A stretch of 64,000 bases of DNA from Clostridiales bacterium (GCA_012837965.1 DUQF01000010.1:1-64000), one strand, 5' to 3'; shown: positions 25,313 through 34,079, counted from the first letter of the stretch. Translations and numbers: made by a program. The notes: generated from the letters alone by a model not told the origin.

Positions 25313-26819
25313 GGGTCTTTTCCTCTTGGATTAGAGTTTCAATATGACGGTTAAGCTCTGCCAGCATTTCTTCCATGCGGCTTAGGGCGCTTAAATCGGC
25401 GCTTTGGGTGGCTTCCTGCATTTTTTGGCTGAGCGCCTTGGCAGTATCGGCGATGCTTTCTTCAAATAAAGCAAGGGCACGGGAAAAGCCATCACTTAAA
25501 TTTTGGGCAAAGCCAGCGTAAGCGGTTTTTACCTCCCGCTGGCTTTGAAGCATGGAATCAGCCACCTTGCCCGATTGCAGCATGATATCCTGCGCCTGCT
25601 TTTGAACAGCCTGCAAGGTATCGCCGGTAAAGGAGGCATATTTTTGCAGCTGCTGGTCAAGGAGTACACGGCTTTGCTTGATGGCATCTATTTCGCTCTG
25701 ACTTTGGGAAAGCGAGCGGCGCATCAGGTCGGTAACCTCCGCCGTTTGCTTGGCAAAGACGATGGTATTTTGCTGGCCAAGGTTTAAGTCGCTTAAATAA
25801 CTATCAAACTTTTCTATAACAGTGGCCGTGAGGCTGTTCATTTGGTTCATGCCGCCAATGACCTTGTCGGCGCTTTCAAGGGCACGGTTGACCCCTTCCA
25901 CCGAGATGGTCTGCGCTTGATTTAAGGCGCTAAGTTGACGTCCAAGCTGGTGGAACTGGCCGCCCATTTGTCCATCCAGCTGCTCTAAAAAACGGCCAAC
26001 TAATCTGCCAAGGACTTCCATCTGCCCCTGGGTTTGAACTTGCATAAACTGATTGAGCTGGTAATTAACCGGCTCAAAGCCCGCACGTACTGCCCCCACG
26101 ATACCGGTGGATAGCTGATGGTTTAGGTCCTTGGCGCTGCGACGTAAAAATTCCGCCTGGTCTTCCAAGTAAATGGTACGGTGGGTCACATCGTCCAGAG
26201 GCTCTTTCATCACAAGGGTATGAAAAGCTTCGTGAAATTCGTCCATGGCAAGGGTTACGCTGCCTTGGCTCATCCTTGAAAGAACGTTAAAAATAAGTGA
26301 GCAGGTGAGCCCGGCAATGGAGGTGCCGTAAGCAAAGGTCATGCCGCCAATCATTTGGCTAATGGAGGCCATGGTAGCTTCCGCCCCCGTTACGTCAAGG
26401 CCTGAAACGCCCCGCATCAGGCCAATAAAGGTGCCCAAAATGCCAAGAGAAGTAAGTAGCCCCGGTATAGTATCGTTAACGCTCATGTGCGCATAGGAAA
26501 CAAGCACGCTTTCGTCGTTGATATAGTTTTCGGTATCGGCATTCAGCCCCCTTGCTTCTAATTGCTCATTCACGGTTAAAAAGCGCTGCCACTGTTTTTG
26601 CATGGCGCTGCCAAGAAAGTCGGGGCTGCGCCAGCTTTGGGCATTTTCGCCCTTCACCACGGCTTTTTGTAAACTGCGAATGCTACGTCTAAAGCTTCTG
26701 GTAAGCCGGCGCATGGGAAAAATGCACTTAACCAAGCCCACAACCATGACAAGCACAATTGCCGAATAAACAATCACGTCTATCACCGCTGAAGGGGTGT
26801 TTTTTAATAGCTCGCCCAT
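25305..26819 (-). CDS. MotA/TolQ/ExbB-family proton channel, ZorA-like
   Basis: This 504-residue protein has transmembrane helices near residues 11-31, 118-140 and 158-183. The family core is IPGLLTSLGILGTFIGLMRG and MTFAYGTSIAGLTCSLIF. The remaining roughly 300 residues form a long cytoplasmic tail rich in Gln and Ser with helical, coiled-coil character. Such a tail is absent from MotA but typical of ZorA. I chose ATG 26819: GGGAGG lies five bases upstream, whereas the GTG at 26825 overlaps that site. It is first in a three-gene operon with the OmpA-domain protein (8-bp overlap) and a small anchored protein. No zorC, zorD or zorE is adjacent. Confidence 0.83.
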   Translation of the reverse strand: MGELLKNTPSAVIDVIVYSAIVLVMVVGLVKCIFPMRRLTRSFRRSIRSLQKAVVKGENAQSWRSPDFLGSAMQKQWQRFLTVNEQLEARGLNADTENYINDESVLVSYAHMSVNDTIPGLLTSLGILGTFIGLMRGVSGLDVTGAEATMASISQMIGGMTFAYGTSIAGLTCSLIFNVLSRMSQGSVTLAMDEFHEAFHTLVMKEPLDDVTHRTIYLEDQAEFLRRSAKDLNHQLSTGIVGAVRAGFEPVNYQLNQFMQVQTQGQMEVLGRLVGRFLEQLDGQMGGQFHQLGRQLSALNQAQTISVEGVNRALESADKVIGGMNQMNSLTATVIEKFDSYLSDLNLGQQNTIVFAKQTAEVTDLMRRSLSQSQSEIDAIKQSRVLLDQQLQKYASFTGDTLQAVQKQAQDIMLQSGKVADSMLQSQREVKTAYAGFAQNLSDGFSRALALFEESIADTAKALSQKMQEATQSADLSALSRMEEMLAELNRHIETLIQEEKTHA

Positions 26820-26981
26820 AGGCACCTCCCAACTATGTTTGTTTAATTGTAACCGATAATTCTTAGAATTTCAATATAATATTAATAGTTGACTTGCTCT
26901 TTCCGTAAAATTCAATGATTGAAGCATTACAAAGCTGAGATATGAATTTTGATCGCGCAACCAACCGATGAATTCGGCAAA
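26820..26981. other. Upstream region of the stator-like operon
   Basis: This is an AT-rich stretch before the ZorA-like gene. On the minus strand TATTAT and TATATT boxes lie around 26870-26890, with TTGAAT near 26910, but the spacing is poor and I do not assign a promoter. No RNA gene is seen. Confidence 0.3.
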
Positions 26982-27019
26982 CAAAAAGCTTGCCTCCCGT
27001 TCCTCATTGAAAGCAAGCT
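26982..27019 (-). terminator. Rho-independent terminator after the CNNM/CorC gene
   Basis: AGCTTGC / GCAAGCT is a 7-bp stem followed on the minus strand by TTTTTGTTT. The loop is long (19 nt). It lies 67 bp after the stop of the CNNM-type gene. Confidence 0.65.
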
Positions 27020-27085
27020 CCGTACATTGATAATCTAATTCTTGTTTAATTCTTAAGGCACTCCAGACTTATTGAGCGGACTCTT

Positions 27086-28357
27086 TTATGTTGCAGGCGC
27101 AGTATCGGTATCTGAAGCGCCGTCTTCCTTCTGGTGCTGAATAATCTCCACAAACATGGCCCGATGACTCTCTACATCAGTTACAGTAACTTCCAGATTA
27201 TCGTAACTGAAAAAATCCCCTTCTTCCGGTATCTTGCCAAGTTGTTCAGCAACCCACCCGCCAAGAGATACCATTTCTGAATCGGTCTGGATATCGAAAT
27301 GCTCACAGAATTCATCCAAATCGGTTGAGCAGTCTACACGGTATGCACTGTCGCTAACACGACTGAACTCTTCCACCACATCATCATGTTCATCATAAAT
27401 ATCGCCTACCAACTCTTCCAAAACATCTTCCATGGTTACGATGCCATATGTTCCGCCATATTCATCCAGCACCACGGCAATATGCGACTTGGTTTGCTGG
27501 AGCTTGCGCAGCAAGGAGCTGATTTTTTCATTTTTTAAGACGAAAATCGCCGGGCTGATAATATCTTTAATATCTCCTGAAATAATACCGCCGCCGGTAT
27601 AAAAATCCTTCAGATGGATAACCCCGACAATATTATCAAGATTATCTTCATACACAAGAATGCGAGAAAACTTGGATTCGGAAAAAACCTCCGCAATTTG
27701 CTCTTTGGTCGCCTCAACAGGAACGGCTTCTAAATCCACCCGATGCGTTAAAATATCTTCCGCTCTGCGCTCCGTAAATTCAATCGAGTTTCGTAGCAGG
27801 TCGCCCTCATCTTCACCGATACTGCCTTCCTGCTGAACCTCATCTATGAGCATGAGCAACTCCTCTTGACTCATTTTTGAGTCCGGTTCCGTTCGGAAGG
27901 CCTTTGACATTAGCCTTTTCCACGCGGAAAAGACAGCTGTCAGGGGCGTTAATAAAATAATTAATATTTTTAAAAAGGGTGCCGAATACATAACAAATTT
28001 ATCCGGCGCTTCTTTGGCAAGGCTTTTGGAAGCCATCTCACCAAAAAACAAAACAACAACGGTAACAACGATGGTAGAAACAGTTGCTCCTATATTTGCG
28101 CCACCAAGGAGCTCCACAAAAAGAAGCGCAGACAAAGCCGACACGCCAACATTTGTAAGGGTGCTGCCAATTAATACGGTAGAAAGCAGTTTGTCATAAT
28201 GATCAAACAGCTTATAGGCAAACTGCGCGCTTTTGTTGTCTTTTTCTGCAAGAGCCTTGATTCGGGTTTTGTTTAGGGAAGAAAATGCTGTTTTCGTAGC
28301 AGAAAAGTAGGCAGAAAAAATCAATAAAATAGCAATGACAATTATATGCGAGGTCAT
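27086..28357 (-). CDS. CNNM/CorC-type (hemolysin family) membrane protein
   Basis: This 423-residue protein has a DUF21 membrane domain (about 1-150, three to four helices) starting with FSAYFSATKTAFSSLNKTRI. A CBS-domain pair (about 200-325) with HLKDFYTGG and DEYGGTYGIVTMEDVLEELVGDI follows, then a C-terminal CorC/HlyC domain (about 335-412). Family members are implicated in Mg2+ or Co2+ efflux or homeostasis; the hemolysin name is historical. AAAGGAGA lies before the ATG. It has its own promoter at 28541-28569, which leaves a leader of about 175 nt. Confidence 0.9.
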   Translation of the reverse strand: MTSHIIVIAILLIFSAYFSATKTAFSSLNKTRIKALAEKDNKSAQFAYKLFDHYDKLLSTVLIGSTLTNVGVSALSALLFVELLGGANIGATVSTIVVTVVVLFFGEMASKSLAKEAPDKFVMYSAPFLKILIILLTPLTAVFSAWKRLMSKAFRTEPDSKMSQEELLMLIDEVQQEGSIGEDEGDLLRNSIEFTERRAEDILTHRVDLEAVPVEATKEQIAEVFSESKFSRILVYEDNLDNIVGVIHLKDFYTGGGIISGDIKDIISPAIFVLKNEKISSLLRKLQQTKSHIAVVLDEYGGTYGIVTMEDVLEELVGDIYDEHDDVVEEFSRVSDSAYRVDCSTDLDEFCEHFDIQTDSEMVSLGGWVAEQLGKIPEEGDFFSYDNLEVTVTDVESHRAMFVEIIQHQKEDGASDTDTAPAT

Positions 28358-28422
28358 GTGTCCATTCTCCTTTTCAGGGTTGAAACCCTAAATTACACAA
28401 AAAGCACATCCGGCCAAGCTTA

Positions 28423-28500
28423 TTAGCAGCACAGATATGCCTCGAAAAGAGCGCCAAAAGAAGCTATTACAAGTAGTTGATCACTACTGTCGCTGTCCAT
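28423..28500 (-). CDS. Possible 25-codon leader ORF upstream of the CNNM-type gene
   Basis: An ATG at 28500 opens 25 codons (MDSDSSDQLLVIASF..., ending in Cys-Cys-stop). It lies inside the leader between the promoter at 28541-28569 and the CNNM-type start. The GGAGG at 28515-28519 is 14 bases away, which is longer than ideal. The MDSDSSDQLLV start resembles the N-termini of some CNNM proteins, so it may be a decayed 5' end of a longer or duplicated gene rather than a regulatory peptide. Confidence 0.25.
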   Translation of the reverse strand: MDSDSSDQLLVIASFGALFEAYLCC

Positions 28501-28540
28501 TTGATAAAAAAATACCTCCATTACACAAATCAGCAGTTTT

Positions 28541-28569
28541 ATACTATCAGATAATGTGATGGGAGTCAA
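28541..28569 (-). promoter_or_regulatory. Sigma-A promoter for the CNNM-type gene
   Basis: On the minus strand: TTGACT (28569-28564), 17 bp, TAGTAT (28546-28541). The predicted start near 28534 gives a leader of about 175 nt. Confidence 0.65.
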
Positions 28570-28611
28570 CATATGGCCCGCAAACGAGTTTGTTCTCTCA
28601 ATTCATCGCAA

Positions 28612-28639
28612 TAAAAAAGGTCGCTTGACACGACCTTTT
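28612..28639 (-). terminator. Rho-independent terminator after rplQ (end of ribosomal cluster)
   Basis: AAAAGGTCG / CGACCTTTT is a 9-bp perfect stem with a 7-nt loop, followed by TTATT on the minus strand, 20 bp after rplQ. Confidence 0.88.
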
Positions 28640-28659
28640 AATGGATTGGTTACTATCGC

Positions 28660-29169
28660 TTACACCATTTCGATAATGCACATTTCCGCGCCATCACCAC
28701 GACGGGGTCCAAGGCGATAGATGCGGGTGTAACCACCCACGCTGTTCTTTTCCTCGTTACGCTTACGGTACTTGGGTCCGTACTCACGGAACAGCTTTTC
28801 AACCACGGGATGCTTGACATCCTTGGTGCGCTCACGATATTCGCTCTTGGATTCGCCTTCCTTTTTTTCTTCCTTGAAATTGTATAGGAAAGCCAGCATC
28901 CGGCGACGGGCGGTGAGCTTGGAAGGCTGATCGTTGGTTACCTCAATGGTAACAATCTGGCCTTTTTCGTTATGGTATTGCTTTTGGGCCGTTACGGTGT
29001 TGTCATATTCACGCACCGCAAGCGTAACCAGTTTTTCCGCCAAAGAGCGGATTTCTTTAGCACGGGTGACTGTTGTTTCAATGCGCCCATGCCAAATCAG
29101 GCTGGTAACCTGGCTGCGCAGCATTGCCTTGCGCTGCTGTGCGACACGGCCAAGTTTACGTTGTGCCAT
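28660..29169 (-). CDS. rplQ: Ribosomal protein L17
   Basis: This 169-residue 50S protein is last in the alpha operon. The N-terminal [20 protein letters not shown] and the C-terminal [19 protein letters not shown] are standard. A charged insert of about 45-50 residues (about 97-135, rich in Lys and Glu) separates them, so the protein is longer than the usual 113-130. Similar inserts occur in some clostridia. It starts 31 bp after rpoA. Confidence 0.96.
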   Translation of the reverse strand: MAQRKLGRVAQQRKAMLRSQVTSLIWHGRIETTVTRAKEIRSLAEKLVTLAVREYDNTVTAQKQYHNEKGQIVTIEVTNDQPSKLTARRRMLAFLYNFKEEKKEGESKSEYRERTKDVKHPVVEKLFREYGPKYRKRNEEKNSVGGYTRIYRLGPRRGDGAEMCIIEMV

Positions 29170-29200
29170 AGGGGGTTCCTCCTTCGCCCGGGTGGGCAGT

Positions 29201-30148
29201 TTATTGTTCGGTCGTGCGCAGGCTTAGACCCAACTGTGAAAGTTTCAGGTTGATTTCTTCCAAGCTCTTTTGGCCAAGGTTACGCACTTTCATCATGTCT
29301 TCGACGGTCATCTGAATCAGCTGGCCAACAGTGTTAATGTTGGCACGCTTCAAGCAGTTAAACGCCCGCACCGACAGATCCAAGTCTTCAATGGACATTT
29401 CTTCGGTGTCCTCTGTCCCATCTTGCGCGCCCTCTTGCTCCATCTCTGCTTCTACCGCTTCTGACAGCCCATGGAAAATGGAAATCTGCTCGACAATAAT
29501 TTCGCTCGCCTGGCCAATAGCTTCCTCAGGCGATATGGAACCGTCGGTCCACACCTCAAGCACCAGCTTGTCATAGTCGGTCTGTTGGCCTACACGGGTG
29601 TCTTCTACCATGTAGTTCATCTTTCTGATGGGGGTATAAATGGAGTCAATGGGGATGACACCTAAGGACATAGGGGTCATCTTATTACGTTCGGCGGGTA
29701 CATAGCCGCGCCCCTTGTTCAGGGTAAGCCACATGTGCAGCTTGGCATCCTTAGAGAGGGTGGCGATATGAAGGTCAGGATTGACAATCTCCACTTCGCT
29801 ATCCACTCGGATGTCGCCGGCGGTAATTTTGCCGGGGCCGACCGCATTGATTTCAAGCATCTTGGGTTGGTCGCTGTAAAGCTTAACCACCAGACGCTTT
29901 AGGTTTAGAATAATTTCTGTTACATCTTCTTTAACGCCAGGAATGACGGAAAACTCATGCTGAACGCTCTCGATGTTGATACTGGTGACTGCTGCTCCCG
30001 GCAGTGAGCTAAGTAGCACACGGCGCAGCGCGTTGCCTAAGGTATGGCCAAAGCCACGCTCAAGCGGTTCGACGACAAAACGGGCATAGTGCTCCTGTTC
30101 GTTGTATTCTACACGCTCGATATGCGGTTTTTCCATCGGAATAATCAC
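29201..30148 (-). CDS. rpoA: RNA polymerase subunit alpha
   Basis: This 315-residue subunit forms the dimeric scaffold of RNA polymerase. The N-terminal domain (about 1-230) has the [20 protein letters not shown] motif. An acidic linker (about 232-252) follows. The C-terminal domain (about 253-312) has [17 protein letters not shown] and [12 protein letters not shown], which contact UP-element DNA and activators. The start is probably the GTG at 30148, nine bases after GAGGAG; an in-frame ATG at 30136 is too far from it. It lies between rpsD and rplQ. Confidence 0.97.
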   Translation of the reverse strand: MIIPMEKPHIERVEYNEQEHYARFVVEPLERGFGHTLGNALRRVLLSSLPGAAVTSINIESVQHEFSVIPGVKEDVTEIILNLKRLVVKLYSDQPKMLEINAVGPGKITAGDIRVDSEVEIVNPDLHIATLSKDAKLHMWLTLNKGRGYVPAERNKMTPMSLGVIPIDSIYTPIRKMNYMVEDTRVGQQTDYDKLVLEVWTDGSISPEEAIGQASEIIVEQISIFHGLSEAVEAEMEQEGAQDGTEDTEEMSIEDLDLSVRAFNCLKRANINTVGQLIQMTVEDMMKVRNLGQKSLEEINLKLSQLGLSLRTTEQ

Positions 30149-30198
30149 GTCTTGTTCTCCTCCTCATTATATGGTCGGTCGTAATGTAAAACCTACAA

Positions 30199-30789
30199 TT
30201 AACGAGAGTAGAATTCAACAATCATATTCTCCTGCAGCGGGAAATCAAGATCTTCACGGGCAGGCAGTTCAACAACAGTCGCTTTCAGTTCCTCCTTATC
30301 CGCCTGCAGCCACTTGGGCACAATGCGGAAGCCGGATTCCTTAACGGCCTTGAAGTATGTACTATTTTTGCTCTTTGCACGAACGGTAATTTCATCGTTT
30401 TCCTTGACTGTGTAACTGGGAATATTCACCTTCTTGCCATTGACAAGGAAATGGGAGTGATTGACCATCTGACGGGCCTGTGCGCGGGTGGCGGCAAAGC
30501 CGGCGCGGTATACGACGTTGTCAAGGCGGCGCTCCAAAAGCTGCACCAGATTTTCACCGGTAGCGCCCTTCATGGTGACCGCGCGTTCGTACAGGTTGCG
30601 GAAAGGTTTTTCCAAAACACCGTAAATGAAGCGGACTTTTTGCTTTTCACGCAGCTGCAGCGCATATTCGCTGGGCTTGCGGAAACTCCTCTTCACTTGG
30701 CGGTTGGATTTTTTATTGATACCGATCACTTGAGGTTCAATCCCAAGTGCACGGCATTTTTTGAGCAAAGCTCCGGTATAGCGTGCCAT
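30199..30789 (-). CDS. rpsD: Ribosomal protein S4
   Basis: This 196-residue 30S assembly protein has an S4 RNA-binding domain (about 88-150) with LERRLDNVVYRAGFA and FLVNGKKVNIPS. The N-terminus has a single cysteine (KKCRALG), so it is the zinc-free form. In Bacillus S4 represses its own synthesis; here it sits in the alpha operon between rpsK and rpoA. AAGGAGG precedes the ATG. Confidence 0.97.
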   Translation of the reverse strand: MARYTGALLKKCRALGIEPQVIGINKKSNRQVKRSFRKPSEYALQLREKQKVRFIYGVLEKPFRNLYERAVTMKGATGENLVQLLERRLDNVVYRAGFAATRAQARQMVNHSHFLVNGKKVNIPSYTVKENDEITVRAKSKNSTYFKAVKESGFRIVPKWLQADKEELKATVVELPAREDLDFPLQENMIVEFYSR

Positions 30790-30807
30790 TTAGATAAAAC
30801 CTCCTTT

Positions 30808-31206
30808 TTAGACTCTGCGACGCTTGGGTGGACGGCATCCGTTGTGGGGGATGGGCGTCACGTCCTTAATCATGGTCACTTCAAGGCCAACGTTGGCAAG
30901 CGAACGGATGGCGGCTTCACGGCCGGAGCCGGGGCCTTTGACCATCACATCCACCGTGCGCAAACCATACTCGGTTGCGGCCCTGGCAGCGGCTTCGGCG
31001 GCCTGCTGCGCCGCGAAGGGCGTAGACTTTTTATTGCCGCGGAAACCCATGCCACCGGCAGAAGCCCATGACAGGGTGTTACCGACCGTGTCGGTAATGG
31101 TTACGATTGTGTTATTAAAAGAAGAGCGAATGTGAACGACACCACGTTCAACCACCTTGCGCTCACGGCGCCTGCGGCTTGCCCTCTTTACTCTGGCTCT
31201 TGCCAT
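30808..31206 (-). CDS. rpsK: Ribosomal protein S11
   Basis: This 132-residue 30S platform protein contacts mRNA near the E site. Family motifs are [32 protein letters not shown] and the C-terminal [18 protein letters not shown]. The N-terminus is rich in arginine. It is 41 bp after rpsM and 18 bp before rpsD. Confidence 0.97.
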   Translation of the reverse strand: MARARVKRASRRRRERKVVERGVVHIRSSFNNTIVTITDTVGNTLSWASAGGMGFRGNKKSTPFAAQQAAEAAARAATEYGLRTVDVMVKGPGSGREAAIRSLANVGLEVTMIKDVTPIPHNGCRPPKRRRV

Positions 31207-31247
31207 ATTTTTTCCCTCCGTGCCTTTAAGGCGTCATATTCACAAGC

Positions 31248-31628
31248 TTACCTGGGTGCCTTCTTCTTGCCGGCAACCTGTTGTTTCCTGGGACCCTTAC
31301 GGGTGCGTGCGTTTTGCTTGGTATTCTGTCCACGGACAGGCAGGCTGCGGCGATGGCGAACGCCACGATAGCAGCCGATTTCAACCAAGCGCTTAATGTT
31401 CATTGAAACTTCACGCCTCAGGTCACCTTCGACCTTGACGTGGTGTTCAATGTAGTCACGCAGCTTGCTGATATCGTTTTCGGAGAGGTCCTTAACCCTG
31501 GTATCAGGATTGATTTCGGTAGCGGTCAGGATACGTCGGGACATAGCCGGACCGATGCCGAAGATGTACGTTAAGCCGTATTCTACTCGCTTTTCTCTGG
31601 GCAGGTCAACGCCTGCAATTCGTGCCAT
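31248..31628 (-). CDS. rpsM: Ribosomal protein S13
   Basis: This 126-residue protein sits at the head of the 30S subunit and touches P-site tRNA and L5. It begins [19 protein letters not shown], has a YIFGIG helix-hairpin-helix motif, and ends in a basic tail ([15 protein letters not shown]). It is the first gene after a 297-bp gap and appears to start a separate alpha-operon unit. GGAGG precedes the ATG. Confidence 0.97.
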   Translation of the reverse strand: MARIAGVDLPREKRVEYGLTYIFGIGPAMSRRILTATEINPDTRVKDLSENDISKLRDYIEHHVKVEGDLRREVSMNIKRLVEIGCYRGVRHRRSLPVRGQNTKQNARTRKGPRKQQVAGKKKAPR

Positions 31629-31869
31629 TGTTAGGATACACCTCCAAAAGAATTGGTCTTATGACCTTGGATACTATTTTAGTTTTAGAACGGCAATTTT
31701 ATTGTGGCGGTTTTTTCGGTTCGGCAAAGCTTGCTGGAAGAGGCATGGTTGACCTATGCCGACAGAGCAAAGCACTGCCAAAGTGGAAAAGACGCGCAAA
31801 AAACACCGGACAAAAGGTAAAATAGTATGGGAGTTTGGGTGGGAAAGCCCCAAACATGTATGATAAAAC
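31629..31869. other. Unusually long gap inside the ribosomal cluster
   Basis: The rpmJ-rpsM gap totals 297 bp, whereas most gaps in the cluster are under 65 bp. After the hairpin at 31870-31910 I find no convincing promoter on the minus strand; TTGGCA near 31775 and TACTAT near 31826 lack good partners. No ORF or tRNA is seen. It may be a leader that controls the alpha operon. Confidence 0.35.
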
Positions 31870-31910
31870 CGCATGGAACTCTTTTTATTCAAAGAGCAGC
31901 CGCCCATGCG
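31870..31910 (-). terminator. Two-part hairpin after rpmJ, possible attenuator
   Basis: An outer stem CGCATGG / CCATGCG encloses an inner CTCTTT / AAAGAG stem. On the minus strand it is followed by GTTTTATC. It begins 16 bp after the rpmJ stop and could end or attenuate the spc-operon transcript before the alpha operon. Confidence 0.5.
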
Positions 31911-31925
31911 ATATATCGACGATAA

Positions 31926-32039
31926 TTAGCCCTGTTTCTGCTTGTGCTTGGGATTTTCGCAAATGACCATGACACGGCCTTTACGCTTGATAATCTGGCA
32001 CTTTTCGCAGATGGGTTTAACGGACGGACGAACTTTCAT
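31926..32039 (-). CDS. rpmJ: Ribosomal protein L36
   Basis: This is a 37-residue 50S protein beginning [14 protein letters not shown]. Its zinc ligands Cys11, Cys14, Cys27 and His32 (CEKC...CENPKH) are all present, so it is the zinc form. It ends KQKQG. AGGAGG lies nine bases before the ATG at 32039. The position after infA and before rpsM is canonical. Confidence 0.97.
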   Translation of the reverse strand: MKVRPSVKPICEKCQIIKRKGRVMVICENPKHKQKQG

Positions 32040-32076
32040 TTCCTTTCCTCCTAAGTAAAGTAGTTGTCTTGACAAA

Positions 32077-32298
32077 TCAATTTTTGCTGCGCCAAGTGAT
32101 TCGGCCTCTGGTCAAATCATAGGGCGACATCTCGATGGTTACCTTATCGCCAGGGTAGATACGGATAAAATGCATACGCATTTTGCCGGAAATATGCGCC
32201 ATAATGCGGTGGCCATTGGGCAGCTCAACGCTGAACATGGCATTGGGCAGCGCCTCCACTACCGTACCTTCCACTTCAATTACATCTTCTTTGGGCAA
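32077..32298 (-). CDS. infA: Translation initiation factor IF-1
   Basis: This 73-residue factor is a single S1-type OB fold that blocks the A site during initiation. Family motifs are [35 protein letters not shown] and [10 protein letters not shown]. Length is standard. It lies 24 bp after the KOW-domain gene and 37 bp before rpmJ. Confidence 0.97.
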   Translation of the reverse strand: MPKEDVIEVEGTVVEALPNAMFSVELPNGHRIMAHISGKMRMHFIRIYPGDKVTIEMSPYDLTRGRITWRSKN

Positions 32299-32322
32299 AA
32301 ACGGGCCTCCTTTGATCTCTTG

Positions 32323-32598
32323 TCAGGACTGTGAGTCGATTAGCGGTTTGAGCGCTTTTTTGACATCGCTGTTCTTGAGCCGATTTTGCTCGTACAGCTT
32401 GATAATCTCCGGCAGCTCGTGACCGATTGGTTTCAAGTGCTTCAGGCGCTTTTTCTTAGGTCTTTCGATCGGGTGGGTTAGGCCATCACAAATAGACACA
32501 AAATCAGCGTCCAACTCGTATAATACCACAAACATACGCCCTTTGTCACGCCCTTTTAGAGAAAAAACGACAATTCCCGGCTTAATTTCCGGTTTCAT
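32323..32598 (-). CDS. KOW-domain RNA-binding protein
   Basis: This 91-residue basic protein has an N-terminal KOW-like motif (PGIVVFSLKGRDKGRMFVV) followed by DGLTHPIERPKKKRLKHL. Clostridia often carry such a gene between map and infA; it resembles the eukaryotic/archaeal L14e fold, and its exact role is unclear. It overlaps map by 4 bp (ATGA). Confidence 0.85.
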   Translation of the reverse strand: MKPEIKPGIVVFSLKGRDKGRMFVVLYELDADFVSICDGLTHPIERPKKKRLKHLKPIGHELPEIIKLYEQNRLKNSDVKKALKPLIDSQS

Positions 32599-33389
32599 TG
32601 GCTTTCACCCGTTTTTTTGAAGTATTCCTCCCAAGAAAAGTCGGGATAAGAGAGCAGTTCCGGCAGCCCCTCTTGAATGAGGATAGTGTGCTCATAGTGG
32701 CTACTGGGACTCTTGTCTTGGGTAACACAGCTCCAGCCATCATCTAAAATTTCAATTCTCCAATCACCCATAGAAATCATCGGTTCGACAGCGATGGTCA
32801 TGCCGGAGCGCAAACGAACGCCTCTCCCCTTTTCACCAAAGTTGGGAACATTGGGATCCTCATGCATGTTGCGGCCGATGCCGTGTCCCGTTAAATCCCG
32901 AATCACGCCATAGCCGTGGGATTCCGCCAGCGACTGAACAGCGTGCCCGATGTCGCCCACCCGGCCGCCTTTGACGGCATGACGGACGCCTTCAAAAAAG
33001 CAGCGCTCTGTAACCTCTATTAACCTTTGTTTTTCATCGCATATTTCACCAACGCCAACGGTAAAAGCGCTATCGGACTGCCAGCCATCTAAGATAAGTC
33101 CGCAGTCAACGGACAAAATTTGGCCTTCTTTGAGAACCACCTTATCTGAGGGAATACCATGCACCACCGTTTCATCAATGGAGGCGCAAATGGAAGCCGG
33201 AAAGCCTTGATATCCAAGGAAGCTGGGCGTTGCGTGGTTACGGCGAATCAGCTCCTCGGCATAGGAATCAAGGGCGACGGTTGTAATACCCGGCTTGACG
33301 GCAGCCTTTAACTTTTCAAGCACCTCGTACAGCAAAGCGCCCGCTTTACGCATCTTTTCAATCTGTTTGGGATTTTTGATGCTGATCAT
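32595..33389 (-). CDS. map: Methionine aminopeptidase, type I
   Basis: This 264-residue metalloenzyme removes the initiator methionine. Metal ligands are visible: the two Asp in VDCGLILDGWQSDSAF, His in LTGHGIGRNMHEDP, Glu in AVEPMISMG and Glu in SHYEHTILI. Length is slightly above the usual 248-255 because of the C-terminal tail. It overlaps adk and the KOW gene by 4 bp each, so the three are translationally coupled. Confidence 0.97.
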   Translation of the reverse strand: MISIKNPKQIEKMRKAGALLYEVLEKLKAAVKPGITTVALDSYAEELIRRNHATPSFLGYQGFPASICASIDETVVHGIPSDKVVLKEGQILSVDCGLILDGWQSDSAFTVGVGEICDEKQRLIEVTERCFFEGVRHAVKGGRVGDIGHAVQSLAESHGYGVIRDLTGHGIGRNMHEDPNVPNFGEKGRGVRLRSGMTIAVEPMISMGDWRIEILDDGWSCVTQDKSPSSHYEHTILIQEGLPELLSYPDFSWEEYFKKTGESQ

Positions 33390-34015
33390 TGATTTTCCTC
33401 AATAACTTTAAGCATTTTTTGATAGTTTTCTTCAACCGTACCGTCCACTTCAACTACCACTAAATTGCCTTTTTTACGGTAAAGCTCAATCAAAGGAGCT
33501 GTTTGCTCTTCATACACTTCCAGGCGATGGGCGATGGTTTCAGGCAAATCGTCCTTACGCTGTTCAAGCCTGTGGCCGCAGGTGGGACAGGTTGTTTCGT
33601 CCTGTAACATGGACATATGGAAAGTACCATTACAGGAAAGGCATGCCCTACGTCCGCTTAAACGACGGATGATTGCTTCGTGTTCAAGCTCTAAGTCGAT
33701 AATTAAGTCAATGTCGGCAAACTTTGCCAGCTCTTCTGCCTGATATAACGTTCGAGGAAAGCCGTCCAAAATATAGCCGCCTTGTGTGTCCTCTTCCCGC
33801 AAGCGTTCTTTAACCATATCAATAATGACACTGTCAGGGACAAGCTCTCCGTCATCAATGTAGGCTTTTGCGATGATTCCAAGCTCATCACCCAACCGCA
33901 GATGCCTGCGCAGCATCCCGCCGGTAGAAATTTGCACAAGCCCAAGCCTCTCCTGCGCGATAGAAGCTAAAGTACCCTTGCCCACCCCCGGTGGACCCAA
34001 TAAAATCACGTTCAT
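33386..34015 (-). CDS. adk: Adenylate kinase (zinc-containing)
   Basis: This 209-residue kinase interconverts ATP, ADP and AMP. The P-loop GPPGVGKGT (about residues 7-15) comes first, then DGFPRT. The long LID domain carries four cysteines, CLSCNG and CPTCGH, which bind structural zinc as in many Gram-positives. I chose the ATG at 34015, where the family N-terminus MNVILLGPPG begins and GAGGTG lies upstream. A ten-residue longer frame lacks similarity. Standard secY-adk-map order. Confidence 0.96.
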   Translation of the reverse strand: MNVILLGPPGVGKGTLASIAQERLGLVQISTGGMLRRHLRLGDELGIIAKAYIDDGELVPDSVIIDMVKERLREEDTQGGYILDGFPRTLYQAEELAKFADIDLIIDLELEHEAIIRRLSGRRACLSCNGTFHMSMLQDETTCPTCGHRLEQRKDDLPETIAHRLEVYEEQTAPLIELYRKKGNLVVVEVDGTVEENYQKMLKVIEENQ

Positions 34016-34079
34016 ACCACACCTCAAAATCCCATCTTGGTCCAAAAGGACAAAGATGGGATTGTCAACAGCTTTCCGA

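Noticed and set aside
23859..26819. Complete Zorya defence system
   Set aside because: Only ZorA- and ZorB-like proteins are present; no zorC, zorD or zorE lies within 10 kb on either side, so I report a ZorAB-like operon only.
30451..31071. 206-codon plus-strand ORF
   Set aside because: Antisense to rpsD and rpsK; no support beyond being open.
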